This document shows, piece by piece, positions 26,183 to 35,130 of a stretch of DNA of 64,000 nt. The notes beneath the pieces are model-generated. The model saw nothing but the letters and a program-made list of their open reading frames with translations, was not told the DNA's origin and made no database searches. The stretch is from Candidatus Sulfopaludibacter sp. SbA3 (GTDB taxonomy: Bacteria; Acidobacteriota; Terriglobia; 20CM-2-55-15): positions 1-64,000 of the forward strand of contig CAMBFR010000006.1 of NCBI GenBank assembly GCA_945865815.1. The letters run 5' to 3'. The position numbers were made by a program, and so were the translations under genes. Position 1 is the stretch's first letter; every line of letters begins with the position of its first letter.

Positions 26183-26956
26183 TCAAAAGAACGGAGCGTC
26201 CTTGTAGATCCTTTCCTGCAGGTAATAAGCGCATTCGTATTCCAACAAGCGGATATTCGGCTCCTTGCGGCGATACAGGGGCATGCTCATTTTCCAGGGT
26301 CTCGTGAACACTTTCGGATCTTCAATGGTGGCCTCGTACTGGATACTGTCAGGACCCGTCATGGTGTAACGTTCGGTTACGCGGAGCTGTTCACTATGAT
26401 GATTGCCCGCGTGATCGAACCATGTCTGGTCGTTGAAGTTCCTGACATCCACAACCAGCGTGTCGCCTTCCCAGCGCCCGCGCGAAATGCCCATCCAGTT
26501 CTCTTCAGGAGTCTCGGGATGCGGACTGCCGTCCATGACAACCGGACGCAACGCGTGAGTCCATTCATATGAGAGCGCGATGGCCGTCGGCGTATGCGTA
26601 ATCTTGAAAGGGAACGGCATGTATGTAATCCGCGGTACGCCGGGCAGGTAACAATTGGCTTCCGTTGGATCCGCCGTCGCCCGGTTGGCGTAGTTCTCCT
26701 GCTTTTTTGCAAGCGCTTCCGGCCGGTAAGGAACCGCACCGCCCTCGACAACACTCAGGCCCGGCGGCACTCCCATTTCTCCCTGATGATCCTCAATATT
26801 CCATGAAGCCGAGTTCATTGCCTGCCAGATGCCATTAAAGTCGGGTTTTCCCCCAACGCGCCGCTGCGCCTGTTGCGCTTCCGCCGAAATCCCCGCCAGC
26901 ATCAGAATGCAGATCACCGCGCCGGCGCCTGTCACCAACCCTCTAAGTTTTTTCAT
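26183..26956 (-). CDS. secreted WEGDTLVVDT-family protein (second partner copy)
   Basis: About 257 residues from ATG 26956 (MKKLRGLVTGAGAVICILML); a TTG at 26983 is the track's alternative. The signal peptide ends SAEAQQ. Motifs are GGKPDFNGIWQAMNSA, CYLPGVPRITYMPFPFKI, GRWEGDTLVVDVRNFNDQTW and EATIEDPKVFTRPWKMSMP, with a late cysteine in LEYECAYYLQ. It is the first gene of the minus-strand cluster 26183-25184-24759-23931. Conserved WEGDTL and DPxxFTRPW segments place it closer to the 25184 and 29594 proteins than to the 8470/10094 group. Function unknown. Confidence 0.8.
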   Translation of the reverse strand: MKKLRGLVTGAGAVICILMLAGISAEAQQAQRRVGGKPDFNGIWQAMNSASWNIEDHQGEMGVPPGLSVVEGGAVPYRPEALAKKQENYANRATADPTEANCYLPGVPRITYMPFPFKITHTPTAIALSYEWTHALRPVVMDGSPHPETPEENWMGISRGRWEGDTLVVDVRNFNDQTWFDHAGNHHSEQLRVTERYTMTGPDSIQYEATIEDPKVFTRPWKMSMPLYRRKEPNIRLLEYECAYYLQERIYKDAPFF

Positions 26957-27060
26957 CCTTTGTACCCGTATATTCCTGTGCAAGTTAGATCGTCAGAAGG
27001 AAATTTGCCGCCGATGTTATCAAGGGAGGTACCGGGGGTCAAGAATAGCTTCCTGAATGG

Positions 27061-27606
27061 CTAGCTCGAAGTGACTCGATGCTCCACGATCGTCGTCGTG
27101 AACGATCGGCCGGCAATGTGAAGGTAGAACTCGCGCTCCGTTACGGAGAGCGCCAATTCGGAGCGTCGTTCCAGCAACCCGGCAACTTCATCCACAACAT
27201 TTGCATCGAACGCAAAGACCGGAACATCCGCGAGCCGCTGAACGCCGGCTGAGGAAAGCTGAGCCATCAGCTTTCGGGCATCGCGATGGGTGTAAACCGC
27301 CGCCCGGCCGGCCAGCTTGATGCCGCGGTGCAGCCGGTCCGCATCGGGCATGCCCACCTCGATCCAGGCTGTGATCCGCCCCGTCAGGTCTCGAATGAGG
27401 ACAGCGGGCTCGTTCCCGGCGGCGACGCCTTCCGTGAGTTCGATGCCCTCGCCGTACTCCAGACAGTATGCGAAGACGCGCATCAACATGTATTCGATCG
27501 TTTCAGATGGCTGGCGCGCGATGCGAAGTTCGAGCTTTTCGTAAACGCCGCGGTCGATGTCGGCAAGATCGATATCAAGGTTATAAATCGTTGCTGTCTG
27601 AGCCAT
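27061..27606 (-). CDS. yaeQ: YaeQ family protein
   Basis: A 181-residue cytoplasmic protein. Met 27606 (MAQTATIYNLDIDLADIDRG) gives the usual YaeQ length; the track start at 27741 runs into the divergent transporter gene. Family features: VYEKLELRIARQPSETIEYM near the start, LEYGEGIELTEGV, then WIEVGMPDADRLHRG. YaeQ has a PD-(D/E)XK nuclease-like fold; an effect on haemolysin expression in RfaH mutants was reported for E. coli YaeQ, but its activity is unclear. It is divergent from the AEC transporter, with only 40 bases between the starts. Confidence 0.9.
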   Translation of the reverse strand: MAQTATIYNLDIDLADIDRGVYEKLELRIARQPSETIEYMLMRVFAYCLEYGEGIELTEGVAAGNEPAVLIRDLTGRITAWIEVGMPDADRLHRGIKLAGRAAVYTHRDARKLMAQLSSAGVQRLADVPVFAFDANVVDEVAGLLERRSELALSVTEREFYLHIAGRSFTTTIVEHRVTSS

Positions 27607-27646
27607 AGTAGAATCCGAACCGGAACGGAGTTCGGCAAAACCTGCT

Positions 27647-28555
27647 TTGCGCATTCTACTATCCATCTTCGCGTCCGATATTCTTCCGATCTTTCTGATC
27701 GCCGGCGCCGGATTTCTGCTCGCGCGCAAACTGCACGCCAATGTGAAGACGCTTGCGCATGTGGCGTTCTACGCGCTCTCGCCTTGTCTCGCCTTCACAA
27801 TGCTCTCGACCTCGACGATCACGGGCCCGCAGGCTGGGCGCATGGCGTTGTTTGCCGTTCTCATCACCGCCGCCATGGGACTGATCGCGCGGGCGGTTGC
27901 GGTCCCGCTTCGGCTCGGCCGGGCGGAGTTGAGCGCGTTTCTTCTCGTGGTGATGTTTTCGAACAGCGGAAACTTCGGCCTGCCCGTGGTGCTCTTCGCG
28001 TTTGGGGCAGATGCGCTTTCCTACGCGACCGTCTATTTCGTCGTCAGTTCGACGTTGACGTACACGGTGGGCGTGTTCCTGGCCGCGGCGGGAAAACGCA
28101 GTCTTCCGCAGGCGTTGCGCGGCGTGGCCAAAGTACCCGCCATCTACGGCGTGGCCGCGGCGCTGATTGTTCTTGCCGGTGGGATCTCCCTTCCGGCCGG
28201 CCTGACGCGCCCGATCGGTTTGCTGAGCGATGCGGCTCTGCCGATCATGATCCTTGTGCTGGGAATGCAGCTGGAACGCGCAAAAACTGCCGAGCGTCCT
28301 TCAATGGTTCTGCTGGCCGTGGGACTGTCGCTCGTGGCCGCACCCATCGTCGCGCTCGGACTCACCGAACTTCTCGGGCTGTCCGGAACCGCGCAACAGG
28401 CGGGCGTCGTTCTAGCCGCGATGCCATCCGCAGTCCTGACGACGATCCTCGCTCTCGAGTTCGACGTCGCGCCATCCTTCGTCACAAACTGCGTCTTCTT
28501 GTCGACCGTGCTCAGTCCCCTAACGCTGACACCCCTGATCGCCTATCTGCGGTAA
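27647..28555 (+). CDS. AEC family transporter (auxin efflux carrier-like)
   Basis: A 302-residue inner-membrane permease with about ten hydrophobic segments in two five-helix halves. It starts at TTG 27647 (LLSIFASDILPIFLIAGAGF); no better start is seen. Typical family stretches are FSNSGNFGLPVVLFAFG, ALPIMILVLGMQLERA and AAMPSAVLTTILALEFD. AEC proteins export or exchange small carboxylates and similar anions; the substrate here cannot be assigned. It ends six bases before the convergent gene at 28561 with no room for a terminator. Confidence 0.88.
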   Translation: MRILLSIFASDILPIFLIAGAGFLLARKLHANVKTLAHVAFYALSPCLAFTMLSTSTITGPQAGRMALFAVLITAAMGLIARAVAVPLRLGRAELSAFLLVVMFSNSGNFGLPVVLFAFGADALSYATVYFVVSSTLTYTVGVFLAAAGKRSLPQALRGVAKVPAIYGVAAALIVLAGGISLPAGLTRPIGLLSDAALPIMILVLGMQLERAKTAERPSMVLLAVGLSLVAAPIVALGLTELLGLSGTAQQAGVVLAAMPSAVLTTILALEFDVAPSFVTNCVFLSTVLSPLTLTPLIAYLR

Positions 28556-28560
28556 AGAGA

Positions 28561-29352
28561 TCAGGGTTTCTGAGCGCGGCTCTGCTTGAGATAGTGCGGG
28601 CTGTATTGAAGTCCGTACGGGGTCGTAATCTTGTGCGCGGCTTTTTCCCGGAAGAATTCTTCCTTGGCCTTGTTGATCGCCTCCAACTCGGCTTCGGTGC
28701 AATCCTGCAAAGTAATCTCTTCACGCGGCACGAAGAAGACCTGTCCGATAGGCATGGTGTGTGATCCGGGAATCCCCTCCCCGGGCTGAAGAACATAACG
28801 GAATTCGGTTTCGTGCGGGTACCAGTCCGTTTCGACGCGGACGATCAACATCGGAGCCATGGGCCGCTCAATCATGTTGAAGATCGGCGAATACACCGTG
28901 TCCCAGCCGGCCGGCGTCTGAAAATTGGTTGCGCCGCGAAGTGCGACCGCGCCCGCCGGCGTTCCGAGATCCTCCGGAACGATAAACGCGCGCGTGATAC
29001 CCAGGGCGGCCTCGCTGGAAATCGGCGAATTCTTCGTTGTAAACGATACCTGGTCCCTGATCATGCCGACACTCCCCACAGGCATGACCATCATGACCTT
29101 GAAAATCGGTTCCCACTTCCCTTTGGGACTGGACAGAAAGTAGGTGAACTGGTACTGGCCGTCGCCCTCATACTCGATGTGAAATGATTCTTTCGGGTCG
29201 AGCGGCGGATATACGAGAAAACCAAGCGAGCTCCCGGCTTCCAATACCGGACAGTGGCGCGCGTGCTGGGGCAAAAGAGGCCGCTGACCTTCTCGACGCG
29301 GCCTCATGCCGACGCCCGGACGAATAGAATTGGGAAATAGTCGAACTTCCAT
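28561..29352 (-). CDS. conserved hypothetical protein, DUF6065-like
   Basis: A 263-residue cytoplasmic protein without signal peptide or membrane segments. Noted stretches are CPVLEAGSSLGFLVYPPLD near the start, VETDWYPHETEFRYVLQPGE, PIGQVFFVPREE and a helical tail (ELEAINKAKEEFFREKAA). The layout (an early CPxxxAxxxGF segment, a later ETDWxP segment, then an xIGxxFFVP strand) reminds me of DUF6065, but I am not certain. It is monocistronic. Function unknown. The start at 29352 is the track start; MEVRLFPNS reads well, but no strong Shine-Dalgarno sequence is visible. Confidence 0.65.
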   Translation of the reverse strand: MEVRLFPNSIRPGVGMRPRREGQRPLLPQHARHCPVLEAGSSLGFLVYPPLDPKESFHIEYEGDGQYQFTYFLSSPKGKWEPIFKVMMVMPVGSVGMIRDQVSFTTKNSPISSEAALGITRAFIVPEDLGTPAGAVALRGATNFQTPAGWDTVYSPIFNMIERPMAPMLIVRVETDWYPHETEFRYVLQPGEGIPGSHTMPIGQVFFVPREEITLQDCTEAELEAINKAKEEFFREKAAHKITTPYGLQYSPHYLKQSRAQKP

Positions 29353-29511
29353 GCGCGTATATTAGTTTTTTCTTCTGCGGCTGTCGATTTCTACCTTCCA
29401 CGACCGCCAACATTCAACGTCGGCCCAGGAGAGTTATGAGAATCGTTCTCTGTCAACTTCTAATACGCAACGGCATGAATACGAAAAACTTAGCCATTTA
29501 TGATCCGAAAC

Positions 29512-29540
29512 TTTACTTTCTCACTGCGAAGCACTATAAA
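29512..29540 (+). promoter_or_regulatory. candidate sigma-70 promoter for 29594-30846
   Basis: TTTACT at 29512-29517 and TATAAA at 29535-29540 are separated by 17 bases, in the AT-richer 240-base region ahead of the DUF6152 partner gene. The start at 29594 lies about 50 bases downstream. The rest of this 29353-29593 gap shows nothing else recognisable. Confidence 0.4.
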
Positions 29541-29593
29541 TGCACTTACCAAGACATGATTGACGGGAGACCGCCCGTAAAAAAGAGCCAGAT

Positions 29594-30427
29594 ATGGAGA
29601 CGAATTTGATGAATAAAACAACGATAGCGATACTGCTTGGATTGAGTGTCAGTTTGGCGTTTTCGCCCAGCCTGAGCTACGGGCAAGCCAGCACTCTTAC
29701 CCCGTTCGATAAACTTCCCGACTGGTCGGGCGTTTGGGCGATGCAGGGCGGAACAGTTTTTGACCGCGCGACGCAGACAGGCACGGGAGGATCGGTCGAC
29801 ATCGGCGTCCGTGAGCATCCGCCTTACAATGCCGAGTGGGAAGCCATGTATGCGGCGAACCTGAGACTGCGTGACGACAATCGATTCCCCGATGTGCAGA
29901 CCAACTGCGGCGTTCCTGCCGGATTCCCCCGAATCATGAATCTGCCGGATGTTTTCGAGTTCGTGGTTCGGCCTGAAGCCTTCTGGATTCTCGCCGAAAA
30001 TGGCGGAAACGTCATGCGCATTTACACCGATGGCCGCGCGCTTCCCGGCCCCGAAGATCGCTGGGGAACCTATACCGGCGTCTCCGTCGGAAAATGGGAA
30101 GGCGACACCCTCGTCTGGAGAACCGTGGGACTGAAAGGCTGGCGCGACAAGGACAACATCCTTGACAGGACCGGTCTTATCCTGAGCGACGCCTCAGAAG
30201 CCACCGTACGCATGAGAAAGATCAATGACAACACCATCGAAGCGGTGATGACCTTCGAAGACTCGAAGGCCCTCACAAAACCGTGGACAGTCACAAAGCA
30301 ATACCGGAAGAGCGCGGTCCCGCAACAATTTGTGTACGACTATGGATGCGCCGAAAACCAACGGAACCCGGTGGACGCAACCGGCAAGACATTGTTCCTG
30401 GATCCAACAGGAAAGCCCGTTAATTAG
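29594..30427 (+). CDS. secreted WEGDTLVVDT-family protein (divergent member)
   Basis: A 277-residue exported protein; Met at residue 6 (MNKTTIAILLGLSVSLAF) is an equally good start. The signal peptide ends LSYGQ. Family motifs are present but diverged: VFEFVVRPEAFWILAENGG, SVGKWEGDTLVWRTVGLKG, AVMTFEDSKALTKPWTVTKQ and a late cysteine (YDYGCAENQRN). It carries WEGDTLVWRT in place of WEGDTLVVDT. It is followed at 36 bases by a DUF6152 gene and then a terminator, giving a two-gene operon of partner and DUF6152. Function unknown. Confidence 0.8.
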   Translation: METNLMNKTTIAILLGLSVSLAFSPSLSYGQASTLTPFDKLPDWSGVWAMQGGTVFDRATQTGTGGSVDIGVREHPPYNAEWEAMYAANLRLRDDNRFPDVQTNCGVPAGFPRIMNLPDVFEFVVRPEAFWILAENGGNVMRIYTDGRALPGPEDRWGTYTGVSVGKWEGDTLVWRTVGLKGWRDKDNILDRTGLILSDASEATVRMRKINDNTIEAVMTFEDSKALTKPWTVTKQYRKSAVPQQFVYDYGCAENQRNPVDATGKTLFLDPTGKPVN

Positions 30428-30462
30428 TCAATTAATTGATGAATTCTCAGGAGGTATTCAAA

Positions 30463-30846
30463 ATGAAAATAGCTCACAAAGTAGCCCTTGCAGCCCTTCT
30501 TGTTACGGTAACGTTGCTTGCCATTCAGCCCGCAATTGCGCATCACTCCAGCGCTGGATTCAGTGACCGGCCGAAGGAAATCTCGGGCACGATCAAGGAA
30601 TTCCAGTTCAAGAATCCGCATTCCTGGATTCAGATCATGGTTGCCGACGCCAGCGGCAAGGAAGTGGAGTGGAGCGTCGAGTGGGGTTCCCCGAATCAGT
30701 TGGGACGCCAGGGTATCCGTCCGGCGACCTTCGCGCCCGGCGCTAAGGTCTCAATGAAAGTCAACGTCATGGAAAATGGTGCACCGATCGCACTGTTCGT
30801 GGGCGCCAAATTCGCTGACGGCAAAATGCTCGGCCGCTACGAATAA
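30463..30846 (+). CDS. DUF6152 family secreted protein
   Basis: A 127-residue protein. ATG 30463 follows TCAGGAGGTATTCAAA, a better start than the track's 30436. The signal peptide ends AIA before His27-His28 (HHSSAGFSDRPKEISGTIKE), with FQFKNPHSWIQIMV as the family motif. It lacks the EFD residues of the other copies but keeps the His-His and NPH positions. It is the last gene before the terminator at 30875. Function unknown. Confidence 0.85.
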   Translation: MKIAHKVALAALLVTVTLLAIQPAIAHHSSAGFSDRPKEISGTIKEFQFKNPHSWIQIMVADASGKEVEWSVEWGSPNQLGRQGIRPATFAPGAKVSMKVNVMENGAPIALFVGAKFADGKMLGRYE

Positions 30847-30874
30847 ACGGCTTTCAAAGTGATCTGTTAGTTCT

Positions 30875-30912
30875 CATAGCCGCGGGTCTCCCGATCCGCG
30901 GCTATGTTTTTT
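30875..30912 (+). terminator. Rho-independent terminator
   Basis: CATAGCCGCGG at 30875-30885 pairs perfectly with CCGCGGCTATG at 30896-30906 around a 10-base loop, followed by six T residues. It closes the 29594-30846 operon and separates it from the DUF5916 gene. Confidence 0.92.
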
Positions 30913-30940
30913 CCTGCGTCGAAAAGCCGGTACGAGTTTC

Positions 30941-33163
30941 ATGAAAAAGATATTAATCTTCTGCCTATTCCTCTGCTCATCGACCGCCTATTCACAAAAC
31001 CTGCAGGGCAACGGCGCGCCGCCGCTCAACTACGAGACCGCTCATCTGTCGCGGGTGGTGAAGGCCGTTCGCATAACCGAAAAAATAACTCTCGACGGAC
31101 TCTTCGAAGAACCCGCATGGGAACTTGCCCTTCCCGCCAAGGATTTCACCCAGCAGGCGCCGCATCCGGGCGAACCTTCGCAGGAGAGGACTGAACTGCG
31201 CTTCCTGTACGACGATGAGAACCTCTACGTCGGCGTCTGGTGCTACGACTCCGACGCTGCACACATCACTCTCAACGACATTCGCGAAGACTTCAATTTC
31301 AATGAAAGCGATGGTGTCAGTCTTTACCTCAGCAGCCTGAACGATGGCCTCACCGGCTATTCATTGGCTATTAATGCCTTCGGCGCCAGGCGCGACAACC
31401 AGATCACCAACGGCACCCAGTTCAATGCCGATTGGGATGCCGTATGGGAGGTAGGAGCAACCAGGAACAATGAAGGATATTTCGTCGAATACATGATTCC
31501 TTTCAAGACTCTCCGATTCTCGAACTCACCAAATCAGGAGTGGGGAGTCAACGCTTCACGCCGTATTCTTCGATCGCACGAGGAGAGTTTCTGGGCGCCA
31601 CAGCCGGTTCGGTACTCAAGCGGAGCCATGCACCTGATGGGAAAGCTTACCGGCCTCGAGAACATTCGCCAGGGACGGAATTTGAACGTCAAGCCCTTCG
31701 TCACCGCCGGGATCGCGCAAACCCGGAATGCCGCCGGAGAGCTTCAAAGAACGCCGACGTTCTCAAGAGGCGAAAATTACGATGGCGGAGTGGATCTGAA
31801 ATATGGTCTCACGCCGTCACTCACGCTCGACGCCACGTACCGCACGGACTTCGCGCAAGTGGAAGTCGACCAGCAACAAGTCAACCTCACGCGCTTCAAT
31901 CAATTCTTTCCCGAAAAACGTGACTTCTTTCTTGAGAATGCCGGCCTGTTCAATATCGGCAACCAGGGAAACCAGGGCAACCTGCTTCCCTTCTTCAGCC
32001 GCCGTATCGGCCTGAGTTCCGCGGGAACACCGATACCGATCGTCGGTGGCGCGCGCGTAACGGGCAAGGTGAGCCGGCTGTACGACGTCGGCCTGATCGC
32101 GATGAAAACGGAACGCTCGGGCGCAACGCCATCGAATACATTTCTGGTCGGGCGCCTTAAACGAAATCTGGCGAGAAACTCGTGGATCGGCGCCCTTGTG
32201 ACCAATCGCGATTCAACGCTCGCCGGCGACTACAACCGCGTCTACGGGACCGACGCTCACCTTCAGTTTTTCGACAGGCTGCAGTTCGATAGCTACATCC
32301 TGCGCAGCGACACGGCCGGCAGGTCCGGCGACAACCAGGCGCGGCGGTTTGAAACGTCGTGGAGAGATGACGAACTCATTGCCATCGCTCAATACAACAA
32401 GGTCGAAGCGAATTTCACTCCCGACGTCGGATTCATTCGCCGCAGGAACGTTACGCAATACAAAGGGGACGTCGCGTGGAGACCCCTGCTCAGAAGCAAC
32501 GAAACGATCCGGAATCTGAATTTTCAGGCAGTCGTGGATTACAGCGGCGGAAGCGGAAGCGGGAAAGTCGAAACTCGTGATCAGAACCTCACTGCTGGAG
32601 TCGCCTTCGAAAACAATGGCTCCGTCAATTTCACCGCTTATCGAACATTCGATCGGCTGGCGAACCCGCTGCGGATTCCATCCGGCAATCCGCGCGTGAC
32701 AATCGCGGCCGGCGACTATCTATTCCGGGGCTACAAGGCAAGCTTCACCACCAACACAGGCCGGAAGATCACCGGGACAGGCGCCGCGGACTGGGGCGAC
32801 TTCTATACAGGCCGACGCAAATCGGTAACAGGCGGCCTGAATTTGAGGCCCAACTTTCATCTGGCCGTCAACCTCAACTACGAGCGGAACAACGTGACAT
32901 TGCCCGATGGACCCAATGGGTCATTTACAACGAACCTGGTGGGCACTCGAATCATCTACGCGTTGAACTCCCGCGCCTTCGTCAACGCGTTCATTCAATA
33001 CAACGCGGACCTGCACCTGGTGAGTTCGAACATCCGCTTCGACCTGATTCACCATCCGCTGAGCGATCTGTACATTGTCTACAACGACACGCGGAACACC
33101 ACGACCGGCCAGCTCCGCGAGCGCGCCTTCATCGTCAAGTTCACGAACCTGTTCAGCTTCTGA
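30941..33163 (+). CDS. CBM9-like / DUF5916 outer-membrane-type protein
   Basis: A 740-residue exported protein (signal peptide ending TAYSQ). Residues about 40-230 form a carbohydrate-binding-family-9-like beta-sandwich (ITLDGLFEEPAWELA, LRFLYDDENLYVGVWCYDSD, DGVSLYLSS). The remainder matches DUF5916 with FNQFFPEKRDFFLENAGLF and alternating strands that look like a beta-barrel (EKRDFFLEN is the hallmark). The protein ends with aromatic residues (KFTNLFSF), as outer-membrane barrels do. These proteins are widespread in Acidobacteriota and Bacteroidota with unknown substrate. It is monocistronic. Confidence 0.86.
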   Translation: MKKILIFCLFLCSSTAYSQNLQGNGAPPLNYETAHLSRVVKAVRITEKITLDGLFEEPAWELALPAKDFTQQAPHPGEPSQERTELRFLYDDENLYVGVWCYDSDAAHITLNDIREDFNFNESDGVSLYLSSLNDGLTGYSLAINAFGARRDNQITNGTQFNADWDAVWEVGATRNNEGYFVEYMIPFKTLRFSNSPNQEWGVNASRRILRSHEESFWAPQPVRYSSGAMHLMGKLTGLENIRQGRNLNVKPFVTAGIAQTRNAAGELQRTPTFSRGENYDGGVDLKYGLTPSLTLDATYRTDFAQVEVDQQQVNLTRFNQFFPEKRDFFLENAGLFNIGNQGNQGNLLPFFSRRIGLSSAGTPIPIVGGARVTGKVSRLYDVGLIAMKTERSGATPSNTFLVGRLKRNLARNSWIGALVTNRDSTLAGDYNRVYGTDAHLQFFDRLQFDSYILRSDTAGRSGDNQARRFETSWRDDELIAIAQYNKVEANFTPDVGFIRRRNVTQYKGDVAWRPLLRSNETIRNLNFQAVVDYSGGSGSGKVETRDQNLTAGVAFENNGSVNFTAYRTFDRLANPLRIPSGNPRVTIAAGDYLFRGYKASFTTNTGRKITGTGAADWGDFYTGRRKSVTGGLNLRPNFHLAVNLNYERNNVTLPDGPNGSFTTNLVGTRIIYALNSRAFVNAFIQYNADLHLVSSNIRFDLIHHPLSDLYIVYNDTRNTTTGQLRERAFIVKFTNLFSF

Positions 33164-33176
33164 TTGGAAATTCCGT

Positions 33177-33797
33177 TCAGTTGAGAGGCTTGTAGAGGCG
33201 CTCATCATAAAGCGCGCCAAGCATGGGGGCCAGAGCCTCGCGGAATTGGCGGGTGTGCGGTTTCATTTCGTGGGCGTCGAACGCTTTCGCATCCTTCCAG
33301 GACGCAAAAACGGTGAAATGATTTGTGCGCGAGTTTTGCTGGTAGATGTCGTAGCGCACGTTGCCATCGTCCTTCCGGCTGTCTTCGGCCAGGCGTTTAA
33401 GCAAAGCCTCGGTTGCATCCCGGCTCGGCGGAGGAACATCGACGTGCGTCACCGCCGACACGGTGTTGCCCGCCGCTGACGGCGCGGGACCTATCGCGAA
33501 ACCCTGATGCACTCGCTGATCGTATGGGCTGTTGTGAATCGTCTTGAGACCGGCCCGGAACTGAGCGGTGCGCTCGGCCTTTTCGTGGGCATCAAAGGAC
33601 GCCTGGTCCTTCCAGGATTCAACGATCACGAAGCGGTTCGGGCGGCTGATTTCCTGGACGACCTCGACGCCCAGAATTCCCGCCTCCGCGAGGCTCGCCT
33701 GCCGGTACTGCCGGATCAGCGCAGCGCCTTGAGTCATGGAACTCGGCTGGACGTCTATGTACGTCGCAACATAAATGATCAGGAGTGCAGTAGCCAT
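33177..33797 (-). CDS. tandem antibiotic-biosynthesis-monooxygenase (ABM) domain protein
   Basis: A 206-residue protein containing two copies of a dimeric alpha-beta-barrel ABM domain. The halves align: RFVIVESWKDQASFDAHEKA with HFTVFASWKDAKAFDAHEMK, each followed by a Q/RQFR segment. Single-domain relatives act as dimers (heme-degrading IsdG, quinol monooxygenases, YgiN), so the tandem would form an intramolecular pseudo-dimer. The N-terminus (MATALLIIYVATYIDVQP) is the first strand, not a signal peptide. It diverges from the MFS gene 62 bases away. The substrate cannot be read. Confidence 0.82.
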   Translation of the reverse strand: MATALLIIYVATYIDVQPSSMTQGAALIRQYRQASLAEAGILGVEVVQEISRPNRFVIVESWKDQASFDAHEKAERTAQFRAGLKTIHNSPYDQRVHQGFAIGPAPSAAGNTVSAVTHVDVPPPSRDATEALLKRLAEDSRKDDGNVRYDIYQQNSRTNHFTVFASWKDAKAFDAHEMKPHTRQFREALAPMLGALYDERLYKPLN

Positions 33798-33859
33798 AGT
33801 GGGGCTTATCTTATACCCATGTGGGGATTTTTCGCACGATTGGAATGTAGAATACCTCC

Positions 33860-35101
33860 GTGTCCACCGTCACCATACCGAGCGCTCTCAGGCAGGATGT
33901 GATTGTAATCTCATTGGTCGGGTTCGCCCACGCCACTTCGCATTTCTTTCACCTGATGCTTCCGCCGCTGTTTCCATGGTTCATGAGTGAATATTCGCTG
34001 TCGTTCACCGAGGTCGGCGCCTTGATGAGCGTGTTCTTCGTCGTCTCGGGAATCGGCCAGGCCCTCGCGGGTTTTGTGGTGGATCGATGGGGCGCCCATC
34101 GTGTGCTGTGCCTGGGCGCCGGCCTTCTGTCGTGTTCGGGACTTCTGGTCGCAGGTGCGCCGGCCTTGTGGGGACTCTACCTCGCGGCATTCGTTGCCGG
34201 GATGGGAAACTGCGTATTTCACCCGGCGGATTACTCGCTGCTGAATCATCGAGTCTCGCACGCGCGCCTCGGGCATGCCTTCTCGTTACATGGCCTCTCG
34301 GGCAATCTGGGATGGGCTCTGGCGCCTTTGTTGATGACAGCCACGGCAACGGCATTCGGCTGGCGCGCCGCAGGGCTGGCAGCCGCATCGCTCGGCGGCA
34401 TGTCTCTGGCGACGCTCTGGTGGAAGCGCTCCGAACTGTCGAATGAACTGACGGTGGAGCCGCCAAGCCCGCCAAGCCATGACGCGCAACGATCGAAAAC
34501 GGGCAGCGTGAGTCTTGGCAGCCTTTTTAAGCTGCGGCTCACGTGGTTTGCATTCGGCTTCTTCTTTTTCTCCACACTGGGATTCGGCGCGCTGCAGAAT
34601 TTCGCTCCGTCTCTCCTGCGGGACCTGTATGGGCTTTCACTGGCTGCGGCGACATCCGCGCTGACGGCTTACCTGATCGGCAGCGCGGCGGGGCTTGCTA
34701 CCGGCGGCTTTTTCGCGGGCGGCGCCAGCGGCCAGGAGAAGCTGCTCGGCCTTGCTTTCCTCTGTGCGTCGGCGCTCGCATTCCTGCTTTCGTTTTCCGT
34801 CGTTCCCGGATGGAGCGTCATCGGCATCATGGCCATGATGGGTTTCGGCGTGGGTATGGCGGGCCCGTCGCGAGATATGCTCGTTCGCAAATCAACGGCC
34901 GCGCGCCTGGGCACAGGCGCTTTCGGACGCATGTATGGGCTGGTCTATTCCGGACTGGACGCCGGGCTTGCGACCGCGCCGCTCATTTTCGGCTTGCTCA
35001 TGGATGCAGGCAGGACGCGTTACGTCTTTGTCGGTATGTCCCTCTCGCTCGTGGTCGCCGTCATCGCCGCACAGGCCATTGCCCACGAGGCGCGCAATTG
35101 A
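33860..35101 (+). CDS. MFS transporter
   Basis: A 413-residue major facilitator with about twelve membrane segments, starting at GTG 33860 (VSTVTIPSALRQDVIVISLV). The loop 2-3 signature is visible as GFVVDRWGAHRVLCLGAGLL. The opening AHATSHFFHLMLPPLFPWFM resembles the fosmidomycin-resistance (Fsr) branch, suggesting drug or small-molecule efflux, but this is weak evidence. It ends convergent with the DUF6351 gene, with a hairpin between. Substrate unknown. Confidence 0.86.
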   Translation: MSTVTIPSALRQDVIVISLVGFAHATSHFFHLMLPPLFPWFMSEYSLSFTEVGALMSVFFVVSGIGQALAGFVVDRWGAHRVLCLGAGLLSCSGLLVAGAPALWGLYLAAFVAGMGNCVFHPADYSLLNHRVSHARLGHAFSLHGLSGNLGWALAPLLMTATATAFGWRAAGLAAASLGGMSLATLWWKRSELSNELTVEPPSPPSHDAQRSKTGSVSLGSLFKLRLTWFAFGFFFFSTLGFGALQNFAPSLLRDLYGLSLAAATSALTAYLIGSAAGLATGGFFAGGASGQEKLLGLAFLCASALAFLLSFSVVPGWSVIGIMAMMGFGVGMAGPSRDMLVRKSTAARLGTGAFGRMYGLVYSGLDAGLATAPLIFGLLMDAGRTRYVFVGMSLSLVVAVIAAQAIAHEARN

Positions 35102-35128
35102 GGGGAGTCTGTCCCCGGATCTCCCCTC
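35100..35128. terminator. bidirectional terminator-like hairpin
   Basis: GAGGGGAG overlapping the MFS stop pairs with CTCCCCTC at 35121-35128, in the 29-base space between convergent genes. No long T-run is present. Confidence 0.5.
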
Positions 35129-35130
35129 TC

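Noticed and set aside
29353-29593. tRNA or riboswitch in the AT-richer gap
   Set aside because: No cloverleaf or known riboswitch core could be recognised; only a sigma-70-like promoter is visible.
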